A stretch of DNA of 64,000 nucleotides from Acinetobacter sp. ANC 4204. GTDB taxonomy: Bacteria > Pseudomonadota > Gammaproteobacteria > Pseudomonadales > Moraxellaceae. Below the pieces are notes generated by a model. It was not told the origin of the DNA, ran no database searches, and saw only the letters and a program-made list of their open reading frames with translations. Both the position numbers and the translations under genes were made by a program. The first letter of the stretch is position 1. Each line of letters starts with the position of its first letter. This document shows positions 8,704-18,370 of this stretch, one piece after another. The stretch lies in NCBI RefSeq assembly GCF_002135205.1, contig NZ_NEFZ01000002.1:248001-312000 (forward strand), written 5' to 3'.

Positions 8704-10788
8704 TTATTTAATCACATCGAGTAAATAACGCTGTGCATTATGCTCGGTTTCACCCTCCGCAGGCGTCGCACGTATCCATGTTCCGTCACCCTGTAATAAC
8801 CACGCTTGTTGGTTATCTTGTAAATAAGTTAACAAACCCTGCTGATAAATACGTTTTTTCAAAGCAGGATCTTCAATTGGGAAACATGCCTCAACACGAT
8901 TAAACAAATTTCGATCCATCCAGTCGGCACTCGACCCATAAATACGCGCATCGCCATTATTACTAAAGTAGAAAACGCGCGTATGTTCTAGGAAACGTCC
9001 CACGATTGAACGTACACGAATATTTTCTGAAAGTCCTGGCAAACCCGGACGTAGACAGCAAATAGAACGAATAATGAGATCAATTTGCACACCTGCCTGC
9101 GATGCCTCATACAGTTTATTGATCAGTTGCACCTCGGTCAGCGCATTCACTTTCACAATAATTTGTGCTTTCTTGCCTGCTTTGGCATTGGCAATTTCAT
9201 CATCAATAAAGTTGATCAGTTGAGCATGCAGCGTAAAAGGTGCATGAAGTAGCTTTTTCAGCTTCGCCATTTTCCCCATACCTGTTAACTCTTGGAAAAT
9301 ACGGTGTACATCTTCACACAACTCTTTATCGGTGGTGAGCAAGCCATAATCGGTATAAATTCGCGCATTACCCGCATGGTAGTTACCCGTTCCCAAGTGC
9401 ACATAACGAACAAGTTTATTATTTTCACGGCGTACCACAAGAATCATTTTGGCATGGGTTTTATAGCCCACAATGCCGTAAACAACTACTGCACCCGCTT
9501 CTTGTAACACATTCGCAACTTCAATATTTGACTCTTCATCAAAACGCGCACGTAGCTCAATCACTGCGGTAACTTCTTTCCCATTACGCGCCGCTTCTGC
9601 TAGGACTTGTACAATTTCAGAGTCTGCACCACTGCGGTAGAGGGTTTGTTTAATCGCCAACACTTGTGGATCACGAGCCGCCTCACGCAATAAGTTAATC
9701 ACAGGTGCGAAAGACTCAAACGGATGATGTAGTAAAATGTCCTGTTTCTGCATGGCAGAAAACATACTTTCCGACTTTTTCAATACTTTAGGAATAACTG
9801 GAATATGCGCATCATAACGTAGATGCGGACGTTTAAAATTGGACAATAGACGTGCTAAATTTACAGGCCCTTCAACTTTGTATAACTGCTCCTCATGTAA
9901 ATCAAATTCATCAAGCAAGTAGTTATAAATATGCGCTGGACAGTTTTGTGTCACTTCTAGACGTACTGCACGACCAAAACGACGTGAGCTCAACTCGCCT
10001 TTCAGTGCCTTGGCTAAGTCTTCCACATCTTCATTGAGCGCCAAGTCGGCATTCCGTGTTACACGGAACTGATAACAGCCTGTCGCAGTCATACCTGGGA
10101 ACAAATCAGATACATGCTCATGAATAATCGCTGAAAGCATCACATGGTGTTCTTTTCCACCTGTGAGTTCATCAGGTAAACGCACCACACGTGGCAAAGA
10201 ACGTGGAGCAGGAACAACGGCCAAATCAATCTGACGACCAAATGCGTCTTTGCCTTCCAAAGTCACAATAAAGTTGAGGCTTTTATTGACTAAACGCGGG
10301 AACGGGTGCGCAGGGTCTAAGCTAATCGGAGTTAAAACAGGTGCGACCTGTTCCTGAAAATATTTTTTCACCCATGACGACTGTGCAGGCGTCAATTCCC
10401 CACGGCGTAGGAAGCAAATGTCTTCTTCACGCAGTTTTGGCAAAATTTCTTCATTCAGAATGCGGTACTGACGTTCTATCGCTGCATGTGCAGTCTGCGA
10501 AATTTGGTCGAGTACTTGACGAGGGGTTAAACCATCAGGGCTACGGCTTTCATTGCCTAAACTCAGTTGCTCTAAAACCCCTGCAACACGAATTTCAAAG
10601 AACTCATCTAAATTGCGTGAAAAAATCAGTAAAAAATTCATCCGTTCTAAAAGCGGATGTAAAGGGTCTACAGCTTGTTCCAAAACCCGTAAATGGAAAT
10701 CTAATATTGATAACTCACGGTTAATATAGCGGTCGTTATATGCATATTCAGGTTGTAATATAGGAGATGTGCTTGCTGCCGTATTCAT
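8704..10788 (-). CDS. ppk1: Polyphosphate kinase 1
   Basis: PPK1 reversibly polymerises the gamma-phosphate of ATP into polyphosphate at the inner face of the membrane. The 694-residue protein shows the N-terminal domain ([20 protein letters not shown]), a head domain, and two phospholipase D-like catalytic domains. The autophosphorylated His lies in [12 protein letters not shown], and the second conserved His in [13 protein letters not shown] start at ATG 10788 (MNTAAST) because AAAGG precedes it. The open frame up to 10887 crosses the mtgA terminator and is not expected to be translated. It follows mtgA but is separated by that terminator. Confidence 0.95.
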   Translation of the reverse strand: MNTAASTSPILQPEYAYNDRYINRELSILDFHLRVLEQAVDPLHPLLERMNFLLIFSRNLDEFFEIRVAGVLEQLSLGNESRSPDGLTPRQVLDQISQTAHAAIERQYRILNEEILPKLREEDICFLRRGELTPAQSSWVKKYFQEQVAPVLTPISLDPAHPFPRLVNKSLNFIVTLEGKDAFGRQIDLAVVPAPRSLPRVVRLPDELTGGKEHHVMLSAIIHEHVSDLFPGMTATGCYQFRVTRNADLALNEDVEDLAKALKGELSSRRFGRAVRLEVTQNCPAHIYNYLLDEFDLHEEQLYKVEGPVNLARLLSNFKRPHLRYDAHIPVIPKVLKKSESMFSAMQKQDILLHHPFESFAPVINLLREAARDPQVLAIKQTLYRSGADSEIVQVLAEAARNGKEVTAVIELRARFDEESNIEVANVLQEAGAVVVYGIVGYKTHAKMILVVRRENNKLVRYVHLGTGNYHAGNARIYTDYGLLTTDKELCEDVHRIFQELTGMGKMAKLKKLLHAPFTLHAQLINFIDDEIANAKAGKKAQIIVKVNALTEVQLINKLYEASQAGVQIDLIIRSICCLRPGLPGLSENIRVRSIVGRFLEHTRVFYFSNNGDARIYGSSADWMDRNLFNRVEACFPIEDPALKKRIYQQGLLTYLQDNQQAWLLQGDGTWIRATPAEGETEHNAQRYLLDVIK

Positions 10789-10856
10789 AGCTAACCTTTG
10801 ATTATTTGAATGCGTTTTATCATGATAAGTATGCTTCAATTTTGTGACAATTTCAT

Positions 10857-10884
10857 AAAAAAAGCCCATTAATTTGGGCTTTTT
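10857..10884 (-). terminator. Intrinsic terminator after mtgA
   Basis: AAAAAGCCCA, a 6-base loop and TGGGCTTTTT form a bidirectional-looking hairpin 14 bases past the mtgA stop and upstream of ppk1. It separates the two minus-strand units. Confidence 0.85.
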
Positions 10885-10897
10885 CACAACAAAGTAA

Positions 10898-11572
10898 TTA
10901 TGGGATATCGCTATAACGCATGTACTTTCGGATCATGCGCTCGCGGTTTTGTAACTTACGGTCATTTTGATGATCTTGGTAATATTTTGGATTAGGTAAA
11001 ATGGCCGCTAAAAAGACTGCTTGCTCACGACTTAGACTACGGGAGCTTTTACCAAAGTAATGTTGGGTTGCCGCTTCAATGCCATAAATATTATCGCCAA
11101 ACTCTACCGAGTTCAGATATACCTCTAAGATGCGTTCTTTACTCCACATCCGCTCCATCATCCAAGTTGCAACAGCTTCTTGACCTTTACGAATAAATGA
11201 ACGTTTGTTATATAAAAATAAGTTTTTTGCCAACTGCTGCGAAATAGTTGAACCACCTGCAACTACCTTGCCCGTGTCATTATTACGTTCGAGCGCTGCT
11301 TGAATCCCGTCCCAGTCAAAACCATGATGTTGCATAAATTTGCCATCTTCAGCCGCAACAATGGCCTTTTTCATGTATTCACTGATCTCATCATAATCAC
11401 GCCATTCGTGTTGAATCGGTTTAGACGGCTCAGACCAATAATCAATCCGCATAAACATCGTGGTTTCCACTGGCTTGTAACGCCACCACGCAAGGCTTGC
11501 AAAAATCCACAACTGTACCAAAAGCACGAAGCTGATAACGACTAACAAACTACGAACAATAAAAACTTTCAT
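10898..11572 (-). CDS. mtgA: Monofunctional biosynthetic peptidoglycan transglycosylase
   Basis: MtgA is a GT51 enzyme that polymerises lipid II into glycan strands at the outer face of the inner membrane. A single N-terminal membrane anchor lies at about residues 8-30. GT51 motifs follow in order: [12 protein letters not shown] with catalytic Glu75, [28 protein letters not shown] with the second Glu, and [12 protein letters not shown]. Length is 224 aa, normal for the family, and there is no transpeptidase domain. It is divergent from the rhomboid gene with a gap of about 76 bases. It is a useful reference for the unusual GT51 protein near 32 kb. Confidence 0.95.
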   Translation of the reverse strand: MKVFIVRSLLVVISFVLLVQLWIFASLAWWRYKPVETTMFMRIDYWSEPSKPIQHEWRDYDEISEYMKKAIVAAEDGKFMQHHGFDWDGIQAALERNNDTGKVVAGGSTISQQLAKNLFLYNKRSFIRKGQEAVATWMMERMWSKERILEVYLNSVEFGDNIYGIEAATQHYFGKSSRSLSREQAVFLAAILPNPKYYQDHQNDRKLQNRERMIRKYMRYSDIP

Positions 11573-11648
11573 GCCAGTGGCTTACTCCAAAAATCATTTT
11601 TATTCATGCTAAGCTTGGGCAATATAGCAAAATTTTAGCAAGAATAGC

Positions 11649-12464
11649 ATGACCGAGCTTACACCTCCTCAAATCAAAACAAAATTCGACGTACATTTAT
11701 GGTGGATTACCGCCCTCATTATTACCATCAATGTTGGATTGTTTTTTTGGCAAGTCCTACATGGCATGGATGTCAGTAATCCAAGCACGGCTGATGCCAT
11801 CCGCTGGGGAGCAGACTATGCACCGCTCACCTTCTTGGCTGAACCGATACGCTTATTGAGCAGTATGTTCTTTCATTTTGGTTTGGTTCACCTGATGTTG
11901 AACATGTGGGCACTGTATATTTTTGGTAGTGTGCTGGAGCAAATGTTTGGACGTGTCTATTTTCTTGCACTATATGCCCTTGCTGGTCTCATGGGGAGCT
12001 TGCTCAGTGGTTATCTCGCCATTCAAGACAGTTATGAACTGCTCCGTATTGGCGTAGCAAATCCAGAGTTGTTACCACGAGTAGGTGCAGGGGCTTCAGG
12101 TGCTGTCATGGGACTGGGTTCAGCACTGACGGTTCTATCCCTACTACCGATGCTCCCACAGCAACGTTTTATTTTAGATAAAAAGACTTTACTGATCGTG
12201 ATGGGAATCAACTTAGCCATGGGCTTTATGATTTCAGGGATTAATAATGCCGCACATATTGGCGGCATGTTGATGGGTGCTGTTTTGGCGGCACTTTGGT
12301 ATCTCTCCCAAAAAAACCAACAGCGTTGGATTATGCCACTGAGCCTTGTTTTGGCGGCCTGTGGCTCGTATTGGTTTTACTTACACTGCCAAAACCTGGT
12401 AACCCACATTCAGCCCCTATGGTCTGAAGTATTAATGATGATGCGCCAACAGCTCAATTTCTAA
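11649..12464 (+). CDS. Rhomboid-family intramembrane serine protease
   Basis: This polytopic protein has about six to seven membrane segments over 271 aa. The rhomboid dyad is present: nucleophile Ser150 in GAGASGAVMG and His203 in NNAAHIGGML. The HxxxN oxyanion pair HLMLN (about 81-85) is also seen. It would cleave membrane-spanning substrates within the inner membrane; no substrate can be inferred. It is larger than the second rhomboid at 22.6 kb, with which it shares only the core motifs. Confidence 0.92.
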   Translation: MTELTPPQIKTKFDVHLWWITALIITINVGLFFWQVLHGMDVSNPSTADAIRWGADYAPLTFLAEPIRLLSSMFFHFGLVHLMLNMWALYIFGSVLEQMFGRVYFLALYALAGLMGSLLSGYLAIQDSYELLRIGVANPELLPRVGAGASGAVMGLGSALTVLSLLPMLPQQRFILDKKTLLIVMGINLAMGFMISGINNAAHIGGMLMGAVLAALWYLSQKNQQRWIMPLSLVLAACGSYWFYLHCQNLVTHIQPLWSEVLMMMRQQLNF

Positions 12465-12485
12465 GATTTAACTCTTCACGCATTA

Positions 12486-12513
12486 AGAGATCAATCACGA
12501 TTGATTGATCTCT
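12486..12513. other. Hairpin between convergent rhomboid and ABC permease genes
   Basis: AGAGATCAATC and GATTGATCTCT form an 11-bp stem with a 6-base loop. It overlaps the last codons of the permease gene and lies about 20 bases past the rhomboid stop. T runs are lacking, so it is a poor intrinsic terminator but may protect mRNA ends. Confidence 0.5.
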
Positions 12514-14984
12514 CTCAAACTTTGTAAGGGTGGAATATCACTGAGATAACTCAAGCGATAACGCCCAATCAATGTACAAAGTACAGTCATAAAGAGCGGT
12601 AAAATGAGCCAGATTTCCCAGTGTGGCTGAATGGCTAAGCCCATGCGATAACATGCGACCGCACTTATCGCTTCAGCAAACAAACAAGAAACTACACCCG
12701 CCATAAAACCAATAAAGCCAATTTCTAAGCTAAGCATAGTTTTAAGTTTTTGCTTGGAACCCCCAAATGAGCGCAACAATGCGACTTCACGTTTACGCTC
12801 ATCCATAAGTAAGTTCAGGCAAGCAATTAAAACCAAAATGCCCGAAATGCTCACTAAAACTGCAAGGATCGTGACAATCTGTACCAGTACCGTCACGATG
12901 CGCTTAATTTCATCTAAAATTAAACTGACATCAATAAAGACGGTATTGGAAAATTGTTGAATGATACTGACCAATTTCGCTTTGTCTGACTCAGGCACAT
13001 AGAAACTGCCCAAATAACTGCCCGCATTTTCATCCATAGTTTGGGGCGCAAAAATAAAGAAGAAGTTTGGGCTAAAACTTTCCCATTCCACGGTTCTTAA
13101 ATTTGCCACTTTGGCATGAATAACCCCCTCTGGTAAGCTAAAGGTCAGTTGATCCCCCACTTTTATCCCAAGCTCTGTTGCGGTATTGGCTTCCACCGAA
13201 ACTTGCCCTTTTGCTGTCAGTTTTGATACTCCAGAGACAATCACATTGTCTTTAGGATAACGGTCTGCTTGGGTTAAATTTAACTCGCGACGTAAGGAAT
13301 TATTTTGCTTCACCAAATCCGCAGCAAAAGGCTGTCCATTTTTGGCAATCAGCCTGCCCCGAATATTGGGATAGAGCGGCGTACTATTCCAATGGTTTTG
13401 TTCAATTTTCGCTTTTAACTCAGGCATGTCAAAAGGCGGTAAACCATATACAAACTGATTCGGCGTTCCTATAGGAATTTGCTGTTGCCAACGTTCTAAC
13501 AAATCGGTTCGTAATACGGCTAAGACCGTAATTAAACTGAGCCCCAAAGCCAAAGCGGTAATCTGAAACGCAGTTTGGTAAGGTGTACGGACATAGGCAG
13601 AAACCGCATTTTTCAAGCCGCGCAGGAACTTCAAACTCAGCCAGACCACAACGTATAACACTGCACACAGAATAATAATTGCCCCAATCACCATGGCTGT
13701 CAGTACCATGTTTTCAGTCAGAACAATGCTAAATAATACCAGACTTGCCGTGCCTGCAAGTAACATCCAAAACATAGACGAAACTGATTTTTCTTGACTG
13801 CGAATGACACGGATCGGTGGAGTATTTAACAGTTCCCAAAAACTAGGTAAGACAAAACCCAGTAGTACTACGGCACTGGTCAACATGGCAATCGGAATCG
13901 GCCCGAGCAGCATATCCCACGCCGAAAACGCAATACTTAAGTGTGGTATCAGTTGTAACATCAACTGTAACAAGCCATAACCTAGCCCGACACCCACGGC
14001 ACTCCCGACCAGCATGGCAAGCAAGAACACCACACCCAACAAGCTAAGATAAGCCCAAAGAATTTGTGACTTCGCAGCCCCCATACAACGTAATAGCGCA
14101 ATGTGATCTTGGTTTTGTTGTACAAAGCGTTGGCTGGTCAAAGCAATCGCAATTCCACACAGTAAAATCGTTAAGATATTCGCCAACTGCAAAAATGTGT
14201 CCAAATTTTCAATCGGTTTCATTAAACGGGTATTACCCTCACTGGCATTGCGTAAGCGTAAGCTGTTTTGTGTTTCTTTCGCATTAGGACTTTGATTTGT
14301 CGCACTGACATCTTCAGACGCTACATTTTGCTGCTTAAAATTTGCTTCAAACTGCTGGGTATCTTGTGTTGCACCTGCCATCAGTAAACGATATTCAATG
14401 CGACTACCGACTTGTATAGCATTGGTCTTGGCAATATCCGCTTGTGAAATAATCACCGTTGGCGAGAAACCGGAAAAACCTAACTCCTGATTGGAGTCAT
14501 GCTCAATCAAGCCTGTAATCTTAAACACACCATCTGCAATATTGAGTTGATCACCCAATTTGACTTGTAGCAAATCCATAGCACGCCGGCTCAACCACAC
14601 TTCACCCGAGGCAATGTGCTTCGCAATTGGCTGAATGCGTAACTCTCCACGTAGAGGAAAAGCTTGATCAATCGCTTTGACATTGACCATAACAAACTGA
14701 TCATTGGTATATGCCATCGAACTAAAGACAGTGACTTCGGATTGTTTTAAATCAAGCGCTGTCGCTTGTGCTTTCCATTTCGGATCGAGCTTTTCGCTGT
14801 CCGTTAGAACCAAATCCCCTGCTAACATCTCAGCGGCTTGCAACGCTACGGCGTTCTGAATTTGTTCATTACTAAACTTTAGTGCAGTCGTGGCGCTGAT
14901 CGCGAGAATCAACGCAATAATCAATAAATACACACCACTACTTTTAAAACTTTGCTTCAGTAAGGGTTGAAATAAAGAATTCAT
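12495..14984 (-). CDS. ybbP: ABC transporter permease, YbbP-like (FtsX/MacB family)
   Basis: This 829-residue inner-membrane permease has two FtsX-like transmembrane units. It has an N-terminal membrane helix, a long periplasmic domain (about residues 45-260), three helices (about 265-380), further helices near 405-460, a second periplasmic domain, and three C-terminal helices. This duplicated layout matches YbbP. The gene starts one base after ybbA ends, so the two are translationally linked. Opposite tesA, this is the same ybbA-ybbP/tesA neighbourhood as in E. coli. The transported substrate is unknown; release of lipidic or hydrophobic compounds is an inference from the tesA link. Confidence 0.85.
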   Translation of the reverse strand: MNSLFQPLLKQSFKSSGVYLLIIALILAISATTALKFSNEQIQNAVALQAAEMLAGDLVLTDSEKLDPKWKAQATALDLKQSEVTVFSSMAYTNDQFVMVNVKAIDQAFPLRGELRIQPIAKHIASGEVWLSRRAMDLLQVKLGDQLNIADGVFKITGLIEHDSNQELGFSGFSPTVIISQADIAKTNAIQVGSRIEYRLLMAGATQDTQQFEANFKQQNVASEDVSATNQSPNAKETQNSLRLRNASEGNTRLMKPIENLDTFLQLANILTILLCGIAIALTSQRFVQQNQDHIALLRCMGAAKSQILWAYLSLLGVVFLLAMLVGSAVGVGLGYGLLQLMLQLIPHLSIAFSAWDMLLGPIPIAMLTSAVVLLGFVLPSFWELLNTPPIRVIRSQEKSVSSMFWMLLAGTASLVLFSIVLTENMVLTAMVIGAIIILCAVLYVVVWLSLKFLRGLKNAVSAYVRTPYQTAFQITALALGLSLITVLAVLRTDLLERWQQQIPIGTPNQFVYGLPPFDMPELKAKIEQNHWNSTPLYPNIRGRLIAKNGQPFAADLVKQNNSLRRELNLTQADRYPKDNVIVSGVSKLTAKGQVSVEANTATELGIKVGDQLTFSLPEGVIHAKVANLRTVEWESFSPNFFFIFAPQTMDENAGSYLGSFYVPESDKAKLVSIIQQFSNTVFIDVSLILDEIKRIVTVLVQIVTILAVLVSISGILVLIACLNLLMDERKREVALLRSFGGSKQKLKTMLSLEIGFIGFMAGVVSCLFAEAISAVACYRMGLAIQPHWEIWLILPLFMTVLCTLIGRYRLSYLSDIPPLQSLREINQS

Positions 14985-14985
14985 T

Positions 14986-15714
14986 TTATCCTCCCGTTCG
15001 AGGATGTTCGATCAACTGCCCATCGAGTAATTCAAAATGCCGTTGGCACTGCTCCGCAAGCGTATGATCATGCGTTACTAAAATCAGGGTCGTACCCAAC
15101 TCACGGTTCAATTGAAACAATAGTTGCTCAATTTCTCGCGCAGTTTGACTGTCCAAATTTCCTGTTGGTTCATCGGCAAAAATAATTTTTGGTTCAGCAA
15201 TCAGCGCACGGGCAATCGCAACCCGCTGCTGCTCCCCACCCGAAAGTACCTTCGGTGTTTGGCTGGCCTGTCGCTCTAAGCCAACTTTTTGCAATAAACT
15301 CAAAGCACGACGTTCAGCTTCGACAAAGTTAAATGAACGATGAAGCCGTAGCGGGAGCATCACATTTTCAACCGCGGTCAGATGAGGTAGAAGTTGAAAG
15401 GACTGAAACACAAAACCAATATGCTTTAGGCGAACTTCTGCGCGCTGCTCTTCATTGAGTTTGGAAATACTTTCACCACAAACACTTAACTCACCACTGC
15501 TGGCCTGATCCAAAGTCGCCAATATACCAAGCAGTGTGGACTTTCCTGAACCTGAACGCCCTGTAATGGCCACTTGTTCACCTGCTGTGATACTCAGATT
15601 CAAATCTGAAAAAATAGTGAGTTCTTTTTGTGGAAGTTTAATCTTTTGTGTCAGTTGCTGGGCAGAAATAATCACTTGTGGCATGATGTTTACATTACTT
15701 TGAACTTGGGTCAT
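14986..15714 (-). CDS. ybbA: ABC transporter ATP-binding protein, YbbA-like
   Basis: This is the ATPase of the YbbA/YbbP transporter, 242 aa. Walker A is GRSGSGKST (about 52-60), the signature is [15 protein letters not shown], and Walker B is [14 protein letters not shown], all typical of the LolD/MacB/FtsE branch. The ATG has AGGG about five bases upstream. It is first in a two-gene operon with the permease. The divergent tesA start lies only 11 bases away. Confidence 0.92.
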   Translation of the reverse strand: MTQVQSNVNIMPQVIISAQQLTQKIKLPQKELTIFSDLNLSITAGEQVAITGRSGSGKSTLLGILATLDQASSGELSVCGESISKLNEEQRAEVRLKHIGFVFQSFQLLPHLTAVENVMLPLRLHRSFNFVEAERRALSLLQKVGLERQASQTPKVLSGGEQQRVAIARALIAEPKIIFADEPTGNLDSQTAREIEQLLFQLNRELGTTLILVTHDHTLAEQCQRHFELLDGQLIEHPRTGG

Positions 15715-15725
15715 AACATCCCTAT

Positions 15726-16367
15726 ATGCAAATATTCGTGCAAAATCGCAAATTTAAAAAACGCATAAATTCATACTTGGTTTTGATTGCACTGTGCATG
15801 AGCCCCACTTGGGTTTTTGCAAAAACCGTGATGGTTTTAGGAGATAGCATTAGTGCAGGTTATGGCATAGAACCACAGCAAGCATGGGTAAATTTACTGC
15901 AAAAACGGTTAAACCAACAGTATCCGAAACAACACAAAGTGGTCAATGCCAGTGTGAGTGGTGAAACCACCAGTGGTGCTTTAGCTCGTTTACCCAAACT
16001 GTTGCAAACGCATAAGCCGAATGTTGTGGTGATTGAGCTTGGCGGGAATGATGGACTGCGTGGTCAGCCCCCTCAAATGATTCAAAAAAATTTAGCGCAA
16101 TTGATCCAACAGAGTCAAAAAGCCCATGCCACCGTGGTTGTTTTGGGAATGAAAATACCGCCAAACTATGGCACCGCCTATAGCAAGGCTTTTGAAAATA
16201 ATTACAAAGTGGTCAGTCAACAATACAAAGTGAAATTACTGCCCTTTTTCTTAGAAGGTGTCGCTGGAAATAAAAGCCTGATGCAAAAAGATTTGGTCCA
16301 CCCAAATGCCAAAGCACAGCCTATTTTATTAAATTTAGCTTATCCCTATATAAAAGGCGCTTTATAA
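15726..16367 (+). CDS. tesA: SGNH/GDSL hydrolase, TesA-like lysophospholipase/thioesterase/arylesterase
   Basis: This is a secreted SGNH hydrolase of 213 aa. The signal peptide has a basic n-region (NRKFKKR), a hydrophobic stretch (YLVLIALCMSPTWVFA) and likely cleavage after Ala32. The SGNH blocks are seen: nucleophile Ser41 in VLGDSISAGYG, Gly in block II, Asn in GGNDGLRG, and Asp/His in DLVHPNAKAQ. It acts in the periplasm on thioesters or lysophospholipids. There is no ribosome site before the ATG, but the n-region supports this start. It is divergent from ybbA. Confidence 0.9.
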   Translation: MQIFVQNRKFKKRINSYLVLIALCMSPTWVFAKTVMVLGDSISAGYGIEPQQAWVNLLQKRLNQQYPKQHKVVNASVSGETTSGALARLPKLLQTHKPNVVVIELGGNDGLRGQPPQMIQKNLAQLIQQSQKAHATVVVLGMKIPPNYGTAYSKAFENNYKVVSQQYKVKLLPFFLEGVAGNKSLMQKDLVHPNAKAQPILLNLAYPYIKGAL

Positions 16368-16377
16368 AGCGCCTTTT
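16352..16377. terminator. Intrinsic terminator overlapping the tesA stop
   Basis: AAAAGGCGCTTTA/TAAAGCGCCTTTT is a perfect 13-bp palindrome containing the tesA TAA. It serves tesA and probably the convergent carbonic anhydrase gene. Confidence 0.8.
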
Positions 16378-16397
16378 AATCTGACCTTCTTCACTGA

Positions 16398-17012
16398 TCA
16401 GAAGTCAAAAAAAACCACTTCACCACTTTCAAGTGAATACTCAGCACCAACCACTTGTAACTTGCCTTTGGCAATCAAACTCTCAAGCACAGCTGAACCA
16501 TGACGTAACTGATTTACAGAGGCAAATACATTTGAACGCACCGCATGTTTAGACAGTTTGCATAAGTCATGTTTCAATTCGGTTTGCATCAAAGTTTCAA
16601 CCGAAGGGCGTACACGGTTTACAATCGACATCAGGTTTGCAGAAGGTGGGCTATCTGGGTTCATCAAAGTATCAATCGTAGCTTGAATCGCACCACAGTG
16701 ACTATGACCAAGTACCACAACCACCGCACAGTCATAACGTTCGGCAGCAAACTCCACGCTGCCAACTTGTGATGGTGCAACCACGTTGCCTGCAACACGA
16801 ATCACAAAAAGATCACCCAAACCTTGGTCAAACACCATTTCAGCAGGTACGCGTGAATCAGAGCAACCCAGCACAATGGCAAATGGATTTTGATCTTCAG
16901 CCATTTCTGCCCGTTCATGGTGAGACAGTTGTTTATGGTGGGTTGTCTCACCCGCTACAAAACGTTGGTTACCCTGTTTAAGACGGCTTAAAGCTTCTTG
17001 AGCTGTTAGCAT
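16398..17012 (-). CDS. Beta-class carbonic anhydrase
   Basis: This zinc enzyme interconverts CO2 and bicarbonate in the cytosol. Zinc ligands are Cys50 in LGCSDSRVPAE together with His103 and Cys106 in LGHSHCGAI; Asp52 and Arg54 form the usual dyad. The length of 204 aa is normal. No signal peptide is present. It stands alone. Whether it serves bicarbonate supply for carboxylases or pH control cannot be told from context. Confidence 0.95.
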   Translation of the reverse strand: MLTAQEALSRLKQGNQRFVAGETTHHKQLSHHERAEMAEDQNPFAIVLGCSDSRVPAEMVFDQGLGDLFVIRVAGNVVAPSQVGSVEFAAERYDCAVVVVLGHSHCGAIQATIDTLMNPDSPPSANLMSIVNRVRPSVETLMQTELKHDLCKLSKHAVRSNVFASVNQLRHGSAVLESLIAKGKLQVVGAEYSLESGEVVFFDF

Positions 17013-17323
17013 TCCTTTTTCCCACCCGATTGTTGTTAAGTCGCAATAGTTTAATCTTAGAGAAATTGATTGTCACTTGCAAAAAACATAGCTGCATATT
17101 TTTTTAATTTTTCTTGAATTTGCATTTTAGCTCAGCAGAATAGATATCCAGTTCACACTTTATCTAAATGCGGTATATCCTTTCAAACAAATAATTAATG
17201 ACATTTGCATAAAAGCGATTAGAATCAAACAGACCCTTAAATAAAAATAAAAACTATTCAAAATCAGAGCATTTTTATCTTATTCGGTCAGTTTTTTCAT
17301 TCATCTCCGTTTAAGGATGAACC
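17013..17323. other. AT-rich divergent promoter region
   Basis: About 310 bases separate the carbonic anhydrase gene from the hydrolase gene. The sequence is A+T-rich with several T and A runs. No operator, small gene or structured RNA is evident beyond the AAGGA ribosome site at 17313-17317. Confidence 0.5.
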
Positions 17324-18355
17324 ATGATGATGCGCTCAAACCCCCTCTTAAAATACTGTTTAAAAGTCAGCATACTGACGTGGGCATTGTCTTTTTCTTT
17401 CGCCAGTCATGCGGTGGAAAATACCATCATCAAAGACAAACTCAGTTTACAAAGCTACCTCGTTCAAGAGCGTGTTACTGCTGGCTTAAAATCCAAAACC
17501 CTTAAAGTCGATGATATTGTCTGGGCATATAATGAAGGCGGAGCAGCCGATAAACCAACGATTTTACTGATTCATGGTTTTGCTGGAAATCGGGACAATT
17601 GGAATCGTGTAGCACAGTTTCTAACGCCTTATTATCATGTAATTATTCCCGACCTTCCAACCAACGGCGATACCAAAGTCCCAGATGATTTTGATATTTC
17701 TATGCCGAATGTAACTGAGCGCTTACGCCGTTTTGTTGAAGCCATTCATATACAAGATAAGCTGAATGTTGCAGGACATTCCATCGGTGGTTCAATTGCA
17801 ACGCTATATGCTGCGCAATATCCTTTTGACACGCAAAGTTTATTTTTATTGAACAGCGCAGGGATTTATAAAAATGCTAACACCAACTATGCCAAAGACC
17901 CGCAATATTTAAAGCACTTGATTGTGAGTAAACCGGGCGATTTAGATGATGTGATGCAACGTGTCATGCAAACCCCAATCAAAATGCCCTATTATTTAAA
18001 ACGCGCCCAAGAAAAACAGTTAATTACTCAAGCTGAGAAAAACAGCAAAGTCATTGATCAATTGGTGACCTTAAACCGCATTTATACGACCGACTCTTTT
18101 GCCCGAGTAACCCGTAACATTGAAGCGCCCACCCTCATTTTGTGGGGTAAGCAGGACAAAATTATTAATGTCGAAGTGGCGAATGAACTCAAATCCTTAT
18201 TGAAACGTGCTGAAGCTCCTGTCATCCTTAACAATGTTGGTCATATGCCACTTTTGGAAGCAGAACAGGCCGTTGCACAGCACTACCTACCTTTTCTTGC
18301 AAAAACCCAAAAGTTAAAAAACCCATTGGCTGATAAACTGATTCCACTAAATTAA
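17324..18355 (+). CDS. Secreted alpha/beta hydrolase (lipase/esterase type)
   Basis: This 343-residue alpha/beta hydrolase has a signal peptide ending near Ala30 (SFSFASHA). The fold core shows LLIHGFAGNRDNW with the oxyanion HG at about 84-85, and the nucleophile elbow AGHSIGGSIA with Ser153. The acid lies in WGKQDKIIN and the His in NVGHMPLLE. It would act in the periplasm or outside the cell on lipids or other esters. Three ATGs in a row are possible; AAGGA is best spaced for the first. It is followed after 15 bases by the unknown gene at 18371 and is probably cotranscribed with it. Confidence 0.88.
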   Translation: MMMRSNPLLKYCLKVSILTWALSFSFASHAVENTIIKDKLSLQSYLVQERVTAGLKSKTLKVDDIVWAYNEGGAADKPTILLIHGFAGNRDNWNRVAQFLTPYYHVIIPDLPTNGDTKVPDDFDISMPNVTERLRRFVEAIHIQDKLNVAGHSIGGSIATLYAAQYPFDTQSLFLLNSAGIYKNANTNYAKDPQYLKHLIVSKPGDLDDVMQRVMQTPIKMPYYLKRAQEKQLITQAEKNSKVIDQLVTLNRIYTTDSFARVTRNIEAPTLILWGKQDKIINVEVANELKSLLKRAEAPVILNNVGHMPLLEAEQAVAQHYLPFLAKTQKLKNPLADKLIPLN

Positions 18356-18370
18356 TTTTGTTGAGTACGT

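Noticed and set aside
10341..10724. 127-codon open frame on the plus strand opposite ppk1
   Set aside because: It lies wholly inside the well-supported ppk1 gene and has no family features; it is a shadow frame.
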